DNA of 64,000 nucleotides from Chitinophaga vietnamensis (GCF_902167635.1 NZ_CABHMS010000012.1:62001-126000); one strand, 5' to 3'. Shown: positions 1-8,529, counted from the first letter of the stretch. A program made the numbers and translations. The notes: generated from the sequence alone by a model not told the origin.

Positions 1-1
1 T

Positions 2-490
2 GGCGTGCTGAAACTGATCAACCATGCGCGGCGCAATCATGTGCCTGTACTGGGCACCTGTGGCGGGTTTCAGCATATGGTGATCGAATTTGCGCGGAAT
101 GTGCTGCGTATCAGCGATGCGCAGCATGCGGAATATGATCCCTATGCATCGAAGCTGGTCATCAATCCGCTGAGTTGCCCGATGGCCGGAAAAGCGCTGG
201 AGATCAGCATTACAGACAAGTCGTCACAAGCATACCGTTTGCTTGGCGAGCATATCATTGAAAACTATTACTGCAATTTCGGCCTGAACCCTGCCTACCA
301 GGATCAGCTGCATCACAACGGCTTCCGGATCGCGGGCAGCGATTCCATGAATGAAGCCAGGATACTGGAACTGGAGGGCCATCCCTTTTTTATCGCCACG
401 CTCTTTGTGCCACAGGTGAAGTCCACCCCGGACGAGCCTCATCCCCTCGCGCTAGGCCTGCTGCGCGCCATGGTAAACAAGCCCGCGTAA
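2..490 (+). CDS. Glutamine amidotransferase, CTP synthase C-terminal-like (5' truncated)
   Basis: This is the C-terminal part of a class I glutamine amidotransferase related to the glutaminase half of CTP synthase. The visible fragment has the nucleophile elbow GTCGGFQH at about residues 18-25, whose cysteine would attack glutamine, and a late HPFF segment where the catalytic histidine is expected. The reading frame is open to the left edge, so the start lies outside the window and the GTG at position 5 is not a real start. No synthetase domain is visible, and stand-alone CTP-synthase-like amidotransferases of this kind are known, but the missing upstream part prevents a decision. The stop codon abuts the stop codon of the convergent sigma factor gene with no spacer. 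Confidence 0.7.
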   Translation, partial: GVLKLINHARRNHVPVLGTCGGFQHMVIEFARNVLRISDAQHAEYDPYASKLVINPLSCPMAGKALEISITDKSSQAYRLLGEHIIENYYCNFGLNPAYQDQLHHNGFRIAGSDSMNEARILELEGHPFFIATLFVPQVKSTPDEPHPLALGLLRAMVNKPA

Positions 491-1057
491 TTATTTCGAT
501 TTGTAAAAAGACAGATTGATCACCTCACTGATCTTTCGCACGGCATGCGCCATATGCACATCGATGGTATTGACGGAGATATCGAGGATCTGTGCTACTT
601 CTTTATATTTGAGGCCATCTTCCTTGATAAGTTTGAAGATCATTTTTCTTTTGGGCGGCAGCGCATTGATGGCTGCTTCTATATGTTTCACCATTTCGCC
701 GGAGATGAATATCTGTTCCGGTGTGGCATAGCTTACGCTGAAATCAACCGCTAGTTCGTCCAGGCTGAAATACTGTACCCTGGAGGCTTTGGTGAGGTAG
801 TTGAGTGCGATGTTCTTGGTGGAAACGTACAGGTATACCCGCAGATTTTCCACTTGCAGCAGTCGTTCCCTGTTCTTCCAGATGTTCAGGAACACGTCGG
901 AAGCTACTTCCTCAGCGCTTTCCCACGACTTCAGGATAGAATAGGCAAACTGGCTGAGTGGCTTATAGAACATACGGAACAGGGCTTTATAGGCCTGTTG
1001 GTCGCCCAGTGATGCTACACGTTCTGCCAATAATTGTATGTTGGCTTCTTCTCTCAA
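491..1057 (-). CDS. ECF-family RNA polymerase sigma-70 factor
   Basis: This is a 188-residue extracytoplasmic-function sigma factor of the type that pairs with FecR-like anti-sigma proteins in Bacteroidota. Region 2 is seen around residues 30-95 (FRMFYKPLSQFAYSILKSWE, then EEVASDVFLNIWKNR), and region 4 around 125-180 (LPPKRKMIFKLIKEDGLKYKE, then VAQILDISVNTIDVHMAHAV). No ATG is available. The TTG at 1057 is the only sensible start because the frame is closed by a stop 33 bases upstream, and a good promoter at 1089-1120 fits it. No anti-sigma gene or receptor is adjacent, so its partner is elsewhere or absent. It converges head-on with the amidotransferase gene without any spacer. Confidence 0.9.
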   Translation of the reverse strand: MREEANIQLLAERVASLGDQQAYKALFRMFYKPLSQFAYSILKSWESAEEVASDVFLNIWKNRERLLQVENLRVYLYVSTKNIALNYLTKASRVQYFSLDELAVDFSVSYATPEQIFISGEMVKHIEAAINALPPKRKMIFKLIKEDGLKYKEVAQILDISVNTIDVHMAHAVRKISEVINLSFYKSK

Positions 1058-1088
1058 AGCGGTTTTAGTTCGGTTGATATCGTATCGC

Positions 1089-1120
1089 TAAAGATAACCA
1101 ACCTTACTTGATAAAACAAC
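1089..1120 (-). promoter_or_regulatory. Predicted promoter of the lone ECF sigma gene
   Basis: Read on the minus strand, GTTG (1120-1117) is followed after 20 bases by TATCTTTA (1096-1089), close to the Bacteroidota consensus TTTG-N19to21-TAnnTTTG. Transcription would begin near 1083 and leave about 25 bases before the TTG start. This is pattern matching only. Confidence 0.45.
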
Positions 1121-1127
1121 CGCTTAT

Positions 1128-1457
1128 CTACTTCTTGAACATAAAATATACGGCCCCGATGATGAAAAAGAAGGATACCAGGTAGTTCCAGCGCAATGGC
1201 TCTTTCAAAAAAAAGATGGCGAAGAGGCTGAATACGGTGAGGGTGATCACCTCCTGTATGGTTTTAAGCTGGAAGCCGGTGAAGCCTTCCTGTGCGCCCA
1301 GGCGGTTGGCCGGCACCATAAAGCAGTACTCAAAAAAGGCGATGCCCCAGCTGATGAGGATCACTTTCCAGAGGGCTACATCCTGATGTTTGAGATGGCC
1401 GTACCAGGCGAAGGTCATGAAGGTGTTTGAAATGAAAAGCAGGATGATAGTGCGCAT
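1128..1457 (-). CDS. DUF486 family small membrane protein (DMT-like)
   Basis: This 109-residue protein is almost entirely hydrophobic, with four membrane segments at about residues 3-18, 29-46, 67-84 and 88-106. It matches the DUF486 family, a four-helix group related to the drug/metabolite transporter superfamily, including the typical ANRLGAQEGFTGFQLKTIQE loop between helices two and three. Members are full length at around 110 residues, so this one is intact. Substrate and direction are unknown for the family. The ATG at 1457 is the natural start. It lies downstream of a broken regulator on the same strand, but nothing shows that they were functionally linked. Confidence 0.8.
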   Translation of the reverse strand: MRTIILLFISNTFMTFAWYGHLKHQDVALWKVILISWGIAFFEYCFMVPANRLGAQEGFTGFQLKTIQEVITLTVFSLFAIFFLKEPLRWNYLVSFFFIIGAVYFMFKK

Positions 1458-1488
1458 GCGAAAAAAATGTTGCGCAAAGATAAATGTT

Positions 1489-1695
1489 TCATGAGGATTT
1501 CTTTGTGCTGACCAACAGTTCTCTCACGTCTACATCCAGCGCTTCTGCAATTTGAAAAAGTGTTTCAACAGTTGGCTGCATTTTATTTGTACACCATTTT
1601 TATACGGTGCCTATGGCAACATTCAGTTTCTCAGCCAACCATTTGTTTGAACGCTGATTTTCGACTATTACAATTTTAATTCTGTTATAAATCAT
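1489..1695 (-). pseudogene. XRE-type helix-turn-helix regulator broken by one in-frame stop
   Basis: Translation from the ATG at 1695 gives a 68-codon reading frame resembling small XRE-family DNA-binding regulators. It begins MIYNRIKIVIVENQRSNKWL and continues AEKLNVAIGTV. An in-frame TAA at 1600-1602 interrupts it, after which the same frame resumes with KWCTNKMQPTVETLFQIAEA and LDVDVRELLVSTKKSS up to a normal stop at 1489-1491. The stop falls inside the recognition helix, where relatives usually carry a serine in a TVSxWCxN pattern. One C-to-A change (TCA to TAA) would explain it. No frameshift is needed. A functional protein is unlikely unless the stop is read through. Because it is interrupted it is too short for ordinary ORF finding. 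Confidence 0.75.
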
Positions 1696-1779
1696 TATCT
1701 ATATTAAAATGATCTTTTTAATGTAATTAATTAGTTTTTAGGTATTAAAAAATGGCTGCGAGCATGCTTTAACACCCTT

Positions 1780-1877
1780 CGGGGCTATTAAAGGTATCTT
1801 TTTACCACTTTTAAATAGCCCCGAGGTATATAAATCATCAAAAGAGGTGGTAAAAGAAACCTTTTTACCACCTCTTT
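1780..1877. terminator. Two adjacent hairpins between the HTH remnant and the next gene
   Basis: A 15-bp perfect stem pairs 1841-1855 with 1863-1877 around a 7-base loop. Next to it, 1780-1789 pairs with 1814-1823 (CGGGGCTATT with AATAGCCCCG). The A/T-rich stem edges could supply a U tract in both directions. The first hairpin lies just below the stop of the minus-strand gene ending at 1905, so it probably terminates that gene. Confidence 0.55.
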
Positions 1878-1904
1878 GTGTGTGTTTAATACCTGGAATA
1901 GCGT

Positions 1905-2381
1905 CTACTCCCCGTTGGAACTACCTTTTGGTCTGCCGGGAAAACGCTGCCGCAAGTCTTCATAAATGAGTTTTGCATCAGGAACATTCATCCTGGCAGC
2001 TTGCTTTACAGAATTATAGTAGCCTAATGCGGCCTGGAATGCTTCACTGCCCGCCAGCATAATCGTATCATCCAACTTGGAGTTCAGTTGATCCGATGCC
2101 CGGTGCATGGAAGTAAAAACATTGGCCGCAGCAACATCCCTTTCCATTTCCGGAATATCCAGGTAAGGCGGCGCAAACTGTGGCTTGTTGCGCGCATAAT
2201 CCAGCGCCTTTTGTACGAAGGGAATGGTGCCGTCGCCCATTTTGAGCATGGACTGGCGATCTTCTTTTGTAAGTACCTGTAGATAAGGTTTCAGGAGCTG
2301 GGCTATTTCCTCAAATTTGGTTTGGGTTTGCTGCAGTACTTCCGGAGGGACTACCACAGAGATTCTGTTCTGGTTAGTCAT
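1905..2381 (-). CDS. Conserved-looking protein of unknown function
   Basis: I do not recognise this 158-residue protein. It is soluble, with no signal peptide or membrane segment, and appears mostly helical. The first 20 residues are polar with a short VVVPPEVL strand-like patch. The middle has long amphipathic stretches (EEIAQLLKPYLQVLTKEDRQ), and the C-terminus is basic (RQRFPGRPKGSSNGE), which could contact nucleic acid. The start ATG at 2381 is clear. It is a single-gene unit: a strong hairpin follows it and more than 300 non-coding bases precede it. Codon use looks like its neighbours, so recent transfer is not suggested. Confidence 0.6.
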   Translation of the reverse strand: MTNQNRISVVVPPEVLQQTQTKFEEIAQLLKPYLQVLTKEDRQSMLKMGDGTIPFVQKALDYARNKPQFAPPYLDIPEMERDVAAANVFTSMHRASDQLNSKLDDTIMLAGSEAFQAALGYYNSVKQAARMNVPDAKLIYEDLRQRFPGRPKGSSNGE

Positions 2382-2723
2382 AAGAGTTGGTTTTTCGTGA
2401 ACAATGGAATTATCGAAATGAATCTAATAAAATCATCCAAGGTAACATGGATTCATTTTGTTCATTTTCTACAAGAAAAACCGTTCTGTTCATTGCGTCT
2501 GCTTCTCTTATATGGCATTACCACAACAGCCTGGGGTGAAATATGCACAAAACCCAAATAAATAAATCCCCAAATAAACAAATCCAAAAATGAAAAAGCC
2601 CTGGGAATAAAAATCGCCCTGGGGGTCATAAAGAAGCTGCACCTTATTAAGGATGCAGCTTCATGGATCAAACCAAATAAGGTTTCATGAGGATGGTATT
2701 TGTTGTTGGTTGCTAGTACGGTT
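2382..2723. other. Non-coding gap with one clear hairpin
   Basis: These 342 bases hold no convincing gene. An open frame on the minus strand here overlaps the end of the DSL-repeat gene and has no recognisable content. The only clear structure is the hairpin at 2633-2662. The rest is A/T-rich and presumably carries the promoter of the gene starting at 2381, but no good consensus could be fixed. Confidence 0.5.
2633..2662 (-). terminator. Hairpin downstream of the DSL-repeat protein gene
   Basis: GAAGCTGCACCTTA pairs with TTAAGGATGCAGCTTC to make a 14-bp stem with a single bulge and almost no loop. It lies about 60 bases past the stop of the minus-strand gene ending at 2724, which suits a transcription end. 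The T tract is weak. Confidence 0.5.
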
Positions 2724-3299
2724 TTATTGCTCCAGCTTGATCTCGCCGAGGTCGGTGGCTTTACCATCTTCCACTTTCACATCTTTGATCACCGCATTTT
2801 TGAATGGCGCTTTACCGTGAATAGTTACGGTGTAAGTGCCAGCTTTAGCAGCGGGAATGGTGAAAGCGCCCTGAGAGATAGCACCTTTCAGTTTGTCGGC
2901 GCCGTTTACAGCTTCTACTTCAGCAGCACCTTCGGCAGGAGAGATCTTGCCGGTGATAGAGCCAGCTTCCACTGTACGGAGAGAATCATTTTTTTTCAGG
3001 GAATCGATCGCTGAGAGAGAATCGATACCTTTTGCAGCTGATGTGTCAACACTGCCAAGTGAATCTACATTGCTGATTGAGTCCATGCGGGCACTCAGAG
3101 AGTCCATGCGGCCGGCCAGCGAATCGATGTGCATCAGGGTATCTGCGCTTTTCAGTGTATCAATACCAGACAAAGAATCTACTGATACGATAGCGATGCT
3201 GTCGGCACCTTTTACCGGAGCAGCGCTGGTGCTTTTGAAAGCGGTCATTCCCATGATCATGGCGGCTAAGGCGAACATTCCTGTCATTGTTTTTTTCAT
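2724..3299 (-). CDS. Exported protein with DSL repeats and a C-terminal Ig-like domain
   Basis: This 191-residue protein has a signal peptide (residues 1-26, MKKTMTGMFALAAMIMGMTA). Residues 35-108 form a low-complexity region with about eleven copies of a six- to eight-residue unit built on [IVM]D(S/T)L, for example DSLSGI, DSLAGRM and DSLSARM. Residues 112-191 look like a carboxypeptidase-regulatory-like beta-sandwich (GSITGKISP, FTIPAAKAGTYTVTIHGKAP, LGEIKLEQ). The protein should be outside the inner membrane. Function is unknown. The repeat could be a spacer, a coiled rod or a surface of acidic and hydroxyl residues. It stands alone between a hairpin and the oppositely oriented sigma/FecR/SusC locus, with no sign of co-transcription. 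Confidence 0.7.
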   Translation of the reverse strand: MKKTMTGMFALAAMIMGMTAFKSTSAAPVKGADSIAIVSVDSLSGIDTLKSADTLMHIDSLAGRMDSLSARMDSISNVDSLGSVDTSAAKGIDSLSAIDSLKKNDSLRTVEAGSITGKISPAEGAAEVEAVNGADKLKGAISQGAFTIPAAKAGTYTVTIHGKAPFKNAVIKDVKVEDGKATDLGEIKLEQ

Positions 3300-3510
3300 G
3301 GCATTTCAATTTTGTGTATGGTTAAAAATGATGATGACTAGTCCCGGGAACTGCTCTTGTGCATGATTTTTGTTATTATGCCCAATTCGTCAGCGGCCGT
3401 ATAATTACAATACACCCGGAACGACGCTTACCATTAGTGAAGAAAATGTTAAAGCGGAAAAAAAGTTATTATATCTATCTTCGTATCAAGAGGAAACAAA
3501 AGATCAGCGC

Positions 3511-4053
3511 ATGTTGCAACTGAGTAACGACGAAATAGTAAAAGGTATCAGAACCCGGAACAAGGATGTGTTTGAGGCTGTCTTCCGACAGTTTGCTCCT
3601 TCTATGTATAATATCGCCGTACGTTATGTGAAGGATGAAGATGATGCCAATGATATGGTGCAGGATGTTTTCCTTAACCTGTGGAAGAATGCAGAAAACC
3701 TTGATGAACGCGCCCCCATCCAGCATTATCTGGCCAGAGCCACGGTGAATACCTGCCTCAACAGGATCAAGAAAGAACAAAGGAAAGACGCCTATACGAA
3801 AGAACAGTTACAGACTACGTCGCTGGCCGACAGCCACCATAGCCTGTTAGAGCACAAGGAACTCGAAGCGCAATACCGCTCTGCCCTCGAAAAACTTCCG
3901 GAACAATGCCGCCGCGTTTTTGAACTGAGCCGCCTGAAAGGATTGTCGCCCGCCGAAATCGCCGATCAACTCAACATCTCTATTAATACCGTATATGCAC
4001 ATCTTACCACCGCCTTGAAAAAATTGAGAGTAGTCCTTATCAATAAGCAATAA
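3511..4053 (+). CDS. ECF sigma factor of a FecR/SusC signalling locus
   Basis: This is a 180-residue ECF sigma factor. Region 2 covers about residues 20-85 (FRQFAPSMYNIAVRYVKDED, then ANDMVQDVFLNLWKNAE) and region 4 about 120-178 (LPEQCRRVFELSRLKGLSPA, then EIADQLNISINTVYAHLTTA). The frame is open for 47 codons upstream, but that extension has no family character, so the ATG at 3511 was chosen. It is followed by an anti-sigma gene and a TonB-dependent receptor, the classic arrangement in which ligand binding at the outer membrane releases the sigma factor and induces the receptor. A terminator-like hairpin lies between this gene and fecR, which may lower downstream expression. Confidence 0.93.
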   Translation: MLQLSNDEIVKGIRTRNKDVFEAVFRQFAPSMYNIAVRYVKDEDDANDMVQDVFLNLWKNAENLDERAPIQHYLARATVNTCLNRIKKEQRKDAYTKEQLQTTSLADSHHSLLEHKELEAQYRSALEKLPEQCRRVFELSRLKGLSPAEIADQLNISINTVYAHLTTALKKLRVVLINKQ

Positions 4054-4085
4054 CCACGGTTCCACGCCGTGGAAATTTTTTTTAG
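4054..4085 (+). terminator. Terminator-like hairpin between sigma factor and FecR genes
   Basis: CCACGG (4054-4059) pairs with CCGTGG (4067-4072) and is followed by AAA and a run of nine T residues. It begins on the base after the sigma stop codon. The 6-bp stem is short but GC-rich and the T tract is strong, so partial intrinsic termination within the operon is plausible. Confidence 0.5.
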
Positions 4086-4134
4086 TATCGATTAATGGTA
4101 AGTGTTTCGCTGGTTGTATTATCAATAAGTAGCC

Positions 4135-5124
4135 ATGAATAGTAAAACCGACATAGATATTGTGATCCGTTACCTGGAGCATCCGGACAACGAACAGCAT
4201 AAAAGGCTGCTCAATGAATGGATTCAACAGGACCCCGGTAACCTGGATATCTTCCTCGACATGAGGGATATGTGGCATGGAGATCCTCTCCCCGCCGCCT
4301 CCGCCCAGGATACCGAACAACAATGGCAACGCCTGTCCGCCATCCTTGACCAGACACCGGCAACGGCCACCACGCCCGCCCCGGCGCCACAGCAAGGACG
4401 CATCATCTCCCTTTCCCGCAAATACTGGTGGAGTGCCGCCGCCGCCATAGCCATCTTTGCCATCAGCTGGATATGGCTCGGCCCCGGACAATACACCACC
4501 ATCACTACCGCACAAAACCAGGACAGCCTCCATCTTCCCGATGGTTCCATGGTATATCTCAATGCCAATACCACCCTGCGTTACGCGCGCAACTTCGGCT
4601 CTTCTTCCCGTAATATTTATATCGATAAAGGAGAAGCCTTCTTCGATGTAACGAAAGACGATACGCATCCCTTTACAGTAGATGCCCCCGAAGTGGCCAT
4701 CAGGGTGCTCGGCACCTCTTTCAACGTAAAAGCCGCCAACGCCGGCGTGAAAGTATTTGTGCAAACCGGCAAGGTAAGCGCCGCCTATAAAGGCGCCGAA
4801 AAAAATGTGATCCTCACCCCCGGCGTAGAAGCCTCACTCAAACATCAAGGTACCGACATTGAAACACGTTTACATAAAAAGAACAATAATGTGCTCGCCT
4901 GGAGAACCAGGTGCCTCATCTTCGACGAAAGCCCGCTTTCTGAAGTAGCCGGCGCCCTGGAAGATTGCTATCATATCCAGGTGAGCATCAACAACCCTCA
5001 GCTGGCCGACAGAAAACTGCTGGCCACCTTCCGCAACATGCCGCTGGACGAGGTATTGGACATCATCAAGAAAACCCTGCAAATAAATATCTCACATAAA
5101 AATAACCTGGTAGAGATCTACTAA
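4135..5124 (+). CDS. FecR-family anti-sigma factor
   Basis: This 329-residue protein is a membrane-spanning anti-sigma factor. The N-terminal cytoplasmic part (residues 1-90) would hold the ECF sigma factor. A single membrane segment follows at about 97-115 (WWSAAAAIAIFAISWIWLG). The periplasmic FecR domain spans about 120-220 (DSLHLPDGSMVYLNANTTLR, GEAFFDVTKD, IRVLGTSFNV), and a DUF4974 domain closes the protein (residues 255-328, FRNMPLDEVLDIIKKTLQIN). That order is standard for Bacteroidota. The gene sits between the sigma factor and the receptor, only 21 bases before the receptor start, so the two are co-transcribed. It should relay occupancy of that receptor to the sigma factor. Confidence 0.95.
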   Translation: MNSKTDIDIVIRYLEHPDNEQHKRLLNEWIQQDPGNLDIFLDMRDMWHGDPLPAASAQDTEQQWQRLSAILDQTPATATTPAPAPQQGRIISLSRKYWWSAAAAIAIFAISWIWLGPGQYTTITTAQNQDSLHLPDGSMVYLNANTTLRYARNFGSSSRNIYIDKGEAFFDVTKDDTHPFTVDAPEVAIRVLGTSFNVKAANAGVKVFVQTGKVSAAYKGAEKNVILTPGVEASLKHQGTDIETRLHKKNNNVLAWRTRCLIFDESPLSEVAGALEDCYHIQVSINNPQLADRKLLATFRNMPLDEVLDIIKKTLQINISHKNNLVEIY

Positions 5125-5145
5125 CAAGCGCCTGAAGCATTGCTT

Positions 5146-8100
5146 ATGCAGCTAATTGTACCCCAGGCGCTGCGCTCAGTTTCCAGGTTAGGCAGGGCGC
5201 CTGAACTTTTTTTTATTGCGATCCTGGTACTCGCCGGCCATCTGGCAGCGGCACAACAAACTATTGCTAAAAAGATATCCCTCCAATACCGCAATGTGAG
5301 CCTCAAAACAGTGATCCGGGATATCGAAAAACAAACTAAATATACTTTCGCTATTTCTTCCGATGAGCTGGAAAACCGCAAGGGCGTTAGCATTCATGTG
5401 CACAACGCCGCCCTCCGCGATGTGCTCCGCCTCCTCTTCTCCCCCAATAAATTTACAGTAGAGATACATGATGGCCAGATCATCGTGATACCACTCAACA
5501 ACCCCGAACCTGCGCCCGCCCCGCCGGATAACAAACCGCCCGATCCCAATGCCCGCTGGCAGATCACGGGATACGTGAGCGATGGCGTGCAGCCCCTGCG
5601 CGGCGTTTCCATCCGTGAAAAAGGCACGCAGAATGGCAATGCCACCAATGAAGACGGCCAGTTCAAAGTAGAAGTGGCCAACGGGCAAGCAGTGCTGCAA
5701 GTGTCGCTGATCGGCTTTGAAACCAAAGAAGTGAATGTGCGCGATCGCCACAATCTCTCCGTAATGCTGCAACCCGATCTCAAAAAACTCAATGAGCTGG
5801 TAGTGCTGGGCTATGGCTTGCAAAAGCGCGCCAATATCACCGGCGCCATCTCGCAGGTAGAGGGCGCGCGCCTGCAAAGCCGACCCGTAGCCAATGTGAT
5901 AGCGGCTTTGCAAGGAACCACCACCGGCCTCGTAGTAACGCGCAGCAACGGGCAACCCGGTAAAGAAGGTTTCACCATACAGGTACGCGGCGTATCTTCC
6001 GGCTCTTCGGCCAATACGCCCGTTATCGTAGACGGCGTACCCGGATCGCTGGCCGTATTGAACCCTGATGATATTGAATCCGTATCGATCCTCAAAGATG
6101 CCGCAGCAGCGGCCATCTACGGGGCGCGAGGCGCAGGCGGCGTGGTGCTCGTCACCACCCGTACCGGCAAACCCGGCAAGCTCTCGGTGGATTTCAATAC
6201 CCTTGCGGGATTTGAAACCCCTATCCGCCTGCCGCAACGCCTCCACTCCTATGACGATGCCGCCATGGCCAACGAAGCCGCCATCAATGCCGGCAAACCC
6301 GCGCCCTGGCAGTCTTTCGAGATCGACTGGATGAAACAGGGCAACCGCTATGCCCTTGATCCCGATCGCCCCGGCTACTACAAATATTATTATGATTTCC
6401 AACAACTGCCGCTGCTCACCAAGCGTAAAACAGGCGTGCAGAACTATAACCTGTCTGTTAAAGGCGGCACAGACAAGAACCAGTTTTCCGCGTCCCTGGG
6501 GTATTTCGGGCGACAGGGCCTCTTCGCCATCGGGCCGGATAAAACACATCGTGTGAATGCCCGCATCAATCTTAGCAACCGCCTCTCGAAATATTTCAGC
6601 CTGGAAACGCGGGTGTCTTTCGCACAAACCAATACCCGCTCTCCCGCACAAGCGGTAGAAGGCCCCAATGGCTTGCTGGCAGGGCTTTACCGCGGGCCTG
6701 ATAATGTGCCGGTATATGTGCCCGGCACGATGAACTATGCCGCAGGCGGCGCGCCGGTATACGCTATCCTCAAAGATGGCGGACAACGGGAAGAAAAAAA
6801 TAATTATGTAGATGCCGTATTCACACTGCGCGCCGACAGCTTGCTGAAAGGCCTTACGCTCCGCCTCATCTACAGCCCGCAGCAGCACACCATGCAGGAC
6901 AATCTCGGCCGCCAGCGCATCCCGCTGTGGAATAGCAATGCTGTTGTGGCTTACGTACAACCGGACAATATGTTGCAAAAGAACCGGCTGGTGGCCAACG
7001 GCGGCAATGCGCAGCTGCTCGCGGATTACGACGTAAAGAAAGATAAACACAATATCCACCTGCTGGGCGGCATCACACAGGAAACGTACAACACCGAACA
7101 AAATACCGATGTATCTTACAACATCACTCCAGGAGAAATAGACAACCGCCGCTTTGCGCAGCCGCCGCAGCAAACGCAGCAGATCCGCATCACCGGCGCA
7201 CTCACGTCCTTCTTCGGAAAAGTGAATTACAATTACGACAACCGCTATCTCATCGAAGCTAACCTGATCGGCGCACGCCTTTACCAGGCCGGCCTGCAAA
7301 CCGATGTAGTGCAGCAATGGCAGGCTTTCCCTTCCTTCTCTGCTGGCTGGCGCCTCAACAATGAACAATGGTTCAACAATGCTTTGCCTTTCTTCAATGA
7401 ATTTAAATTGCGCTGGTCCTGGGGCCGTCTCGGCAACGTCAATGGCTGGAATGTAATTCCTAATGATGAACGTCTGCAAACATTTACCTTCCGGCAGCAG
7501 CCACTACAAAGCCCCTTCGTGTATCACAACCTGATCCCGCAGGCGCAAGGCTGGGAGAATATTTCCACCAACAACTATGGTTGGGATGCCACACTTTTTC
7601 GCGGGCAACTTAGTTTATCCGCCGATTATTTCATCAAGTACAACCGCGATATGCAGATACCTGTGCTGACCGCTTCCACGGAAGGCGCATGGCCACTGCG
7701 TTTCAACAAAGGCGAGATGAGATCGCGCGGCTGGGAATTGAACGTAGGCTGGCGAAGCCGCAGCACCCTATTCAACTGGTATATCAACGCCAATCTTTTC
7801 CACAGCGAAAATAAAGTGCTGCGCAACGATGGCGTGCAAGCGCAGCCCGGCTGGAACCAGGGCGTGAACGGCTATCCGTATGCTTCCCTGTTCGGTTATA
7901 TCGCAGACGGTTATTTCAACAGCGCAGACGAAGTGAAACAACACGCCTATCAAAGCAACACCACCGGCCCCGGCGATCTGCGCTACCGTGATATCAACGG
8001 CGATAACAAAATTGACCAGCACGACCTCGTATACCTCGGCAGCACCGATCCGCAATATTCTTATGGTATCGATGCGGGCTTCAGCTGGAAAGGCATTGAT

Positions 8101-8529
8101 CTCTCAGTGTTCTTCCAGGGTGTAGCCGACCGCAAGGTGATGCCCGATCCCCGCTATAACATTCCCTTCGTCAACGGCTGGCAACAGCCATGGAGCGTAA
8201 ACCAGGACTACTGGCGCCCTAACCATACCGATGCCCTGTTCCCGCGGTTGTATGCAGACGACCAACAAAATATCCAGCCTTCTTCACACTGGGTGATGAA
8301 TGGCGCTTATATCCGTCTTAAAAATCTGCAAATAGGTTACACGCTGCCATCCGCCTGGCTGAAACGCTTGCTGGTAAAGACTTGCAGGATATACTTCTCT
8401 GGCCAGGACCTCTGGGAAACCAATAACATGAAGATTAAATACTATGATCCGGAGCAAGCCGGGGGGTATAACGGTAACGCCTATCCATTTTTCCGGTCGT
8501 ATACCTTGGGGTTAAAGGTGTCGTTTTAA
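5146..8529 (+). CDS. SusC/RagA-type TonB-dependent outer membrane receptor with STN domain
   Basis: This 1127-residue receptor has a signal peptide, an STN signalling domain at about residues 42-118 (ISLQYRNVSLKTVIRDIEKQ), a carboxypeptidase-regulatory-like domain at about 145-225, a plug beginning with the SusC-type signature LNELVVLGYG and a long beta-barrel ending in the aromatic GLKVSF. The STN domain should contact the periplasmic part of FecR. The ATG at 5146 is preferred to the in-frame TTG two codons upstream. SusC proteins normally work with a SusD lipoprotein lid encoded next door. None is present: the next gene is pyrB on the other strand. The substrate is therefore unknown. A 45-bp inverted repeat starts on the base after the stop codon. 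Confidence 0.95.
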   Translation: MQLIVPQALRSVSRLGRAPELFFIAILVLAGHLAAAQQTIAKKISLQYRNVSLKTVIRDIEKQTKYTFAISSDELENRKGVSIHVHNAALRDVLRLLFSPNKFTVEIHDGQIIVIPLNNPEPAPAPPDNKPPDPNARWQITGYVSDGVQPLRGVSIREKGTQNGNATNEDGQFKVEVANGQAVLQVSLIGFETKEVNVRDRHNLSVMLQPDLKKLNELVVLGYGLQKRANITGAISQVEGARLQSRPVANVIAALQGTTTGLVVTRSNGQPGKEGFTIQVRGVSSGSSANTPVIVDGVPGSLAVLNPDDIESVSILKDAAAAAIYGARGAGGVVLVTTRTGKPGKLSVDFNTLAGFETPIRLPQRLHSYDDAAMANEAAINAGKPAPWQSFEIDWMKQGNRYALDPDRPGYYKYYYDFQQLPLLTKRKTGVQNYNLSVKGGTDKNQFSASLGYFGRQGLFAIGPDKTHRVNARINLSNRLSKYFSLETRVSFAQTNTRSPAQAVEGPNGLLAGLYRGPDNVPVYVPGTMNYAAGGAPVYAILKDGGQREEKNNYVDAVFTLRADSLLKGLTLRLIYSPQQHTMQDNLGRQRIPLWNSNAVVAYVQPDNMLQKNRLVANGGNAQLLADYDVKKDKHNIHLLGGITQETYNTEQNTDVSYNITPGEIDNRRFAQPPQQTQQIRITGALTSFFGKVNYNYDNRYLIEANLIGARLYQAGLQTDVVQQWQAFPSFSAGWRLNNEQWFNNALPFFNEFKLRWSWGRLGNVNGWNVIPNDERLQTFTFRQQPLQSPFVYHNLIPQAQGWENISTNNYGWDATLFRGQLSLSADYFIKYNRDMQIPVLTASTEGAWPLRFNKGEMRSRGWELNVGWRSRSTLFNWYINANLFHSENKVLRNDGVQAQPGWNQGVNGYPYASLFGYIADGYFNSADEVKQHAYQSNTTGPGDLRYRDINGDNKIDQHDLVYLGSTDPQYSYGIDAGFSWKGIDLSVFFQGVADRKVMPDPRYNIPFVNGWQQPWSVNQDYWRPNHTDALFPRLYADDQQNIQPSSHWVMNGAYIRLKNLQIGYTLPSAWLKRLLVKTCRIYFSGQDLWETNNMKIKYYDPEQAGGYNGNAYPFFRSYTLGLKVSF

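Noticed and set aside
2462-2767. 101-codon frame overlapping the end of the DSL-repeat gene
   Set aside because: No family character, overlaps a hairpin and another gene's end.
5188-7479. Very long minus-strand open frame (763 codons) opposite the SusC-like gene
   Set aside because: It lies wholly inside the receptor gene on the other strand and has no domain; a GC-rich coding gene often leaves an open shadow frame.
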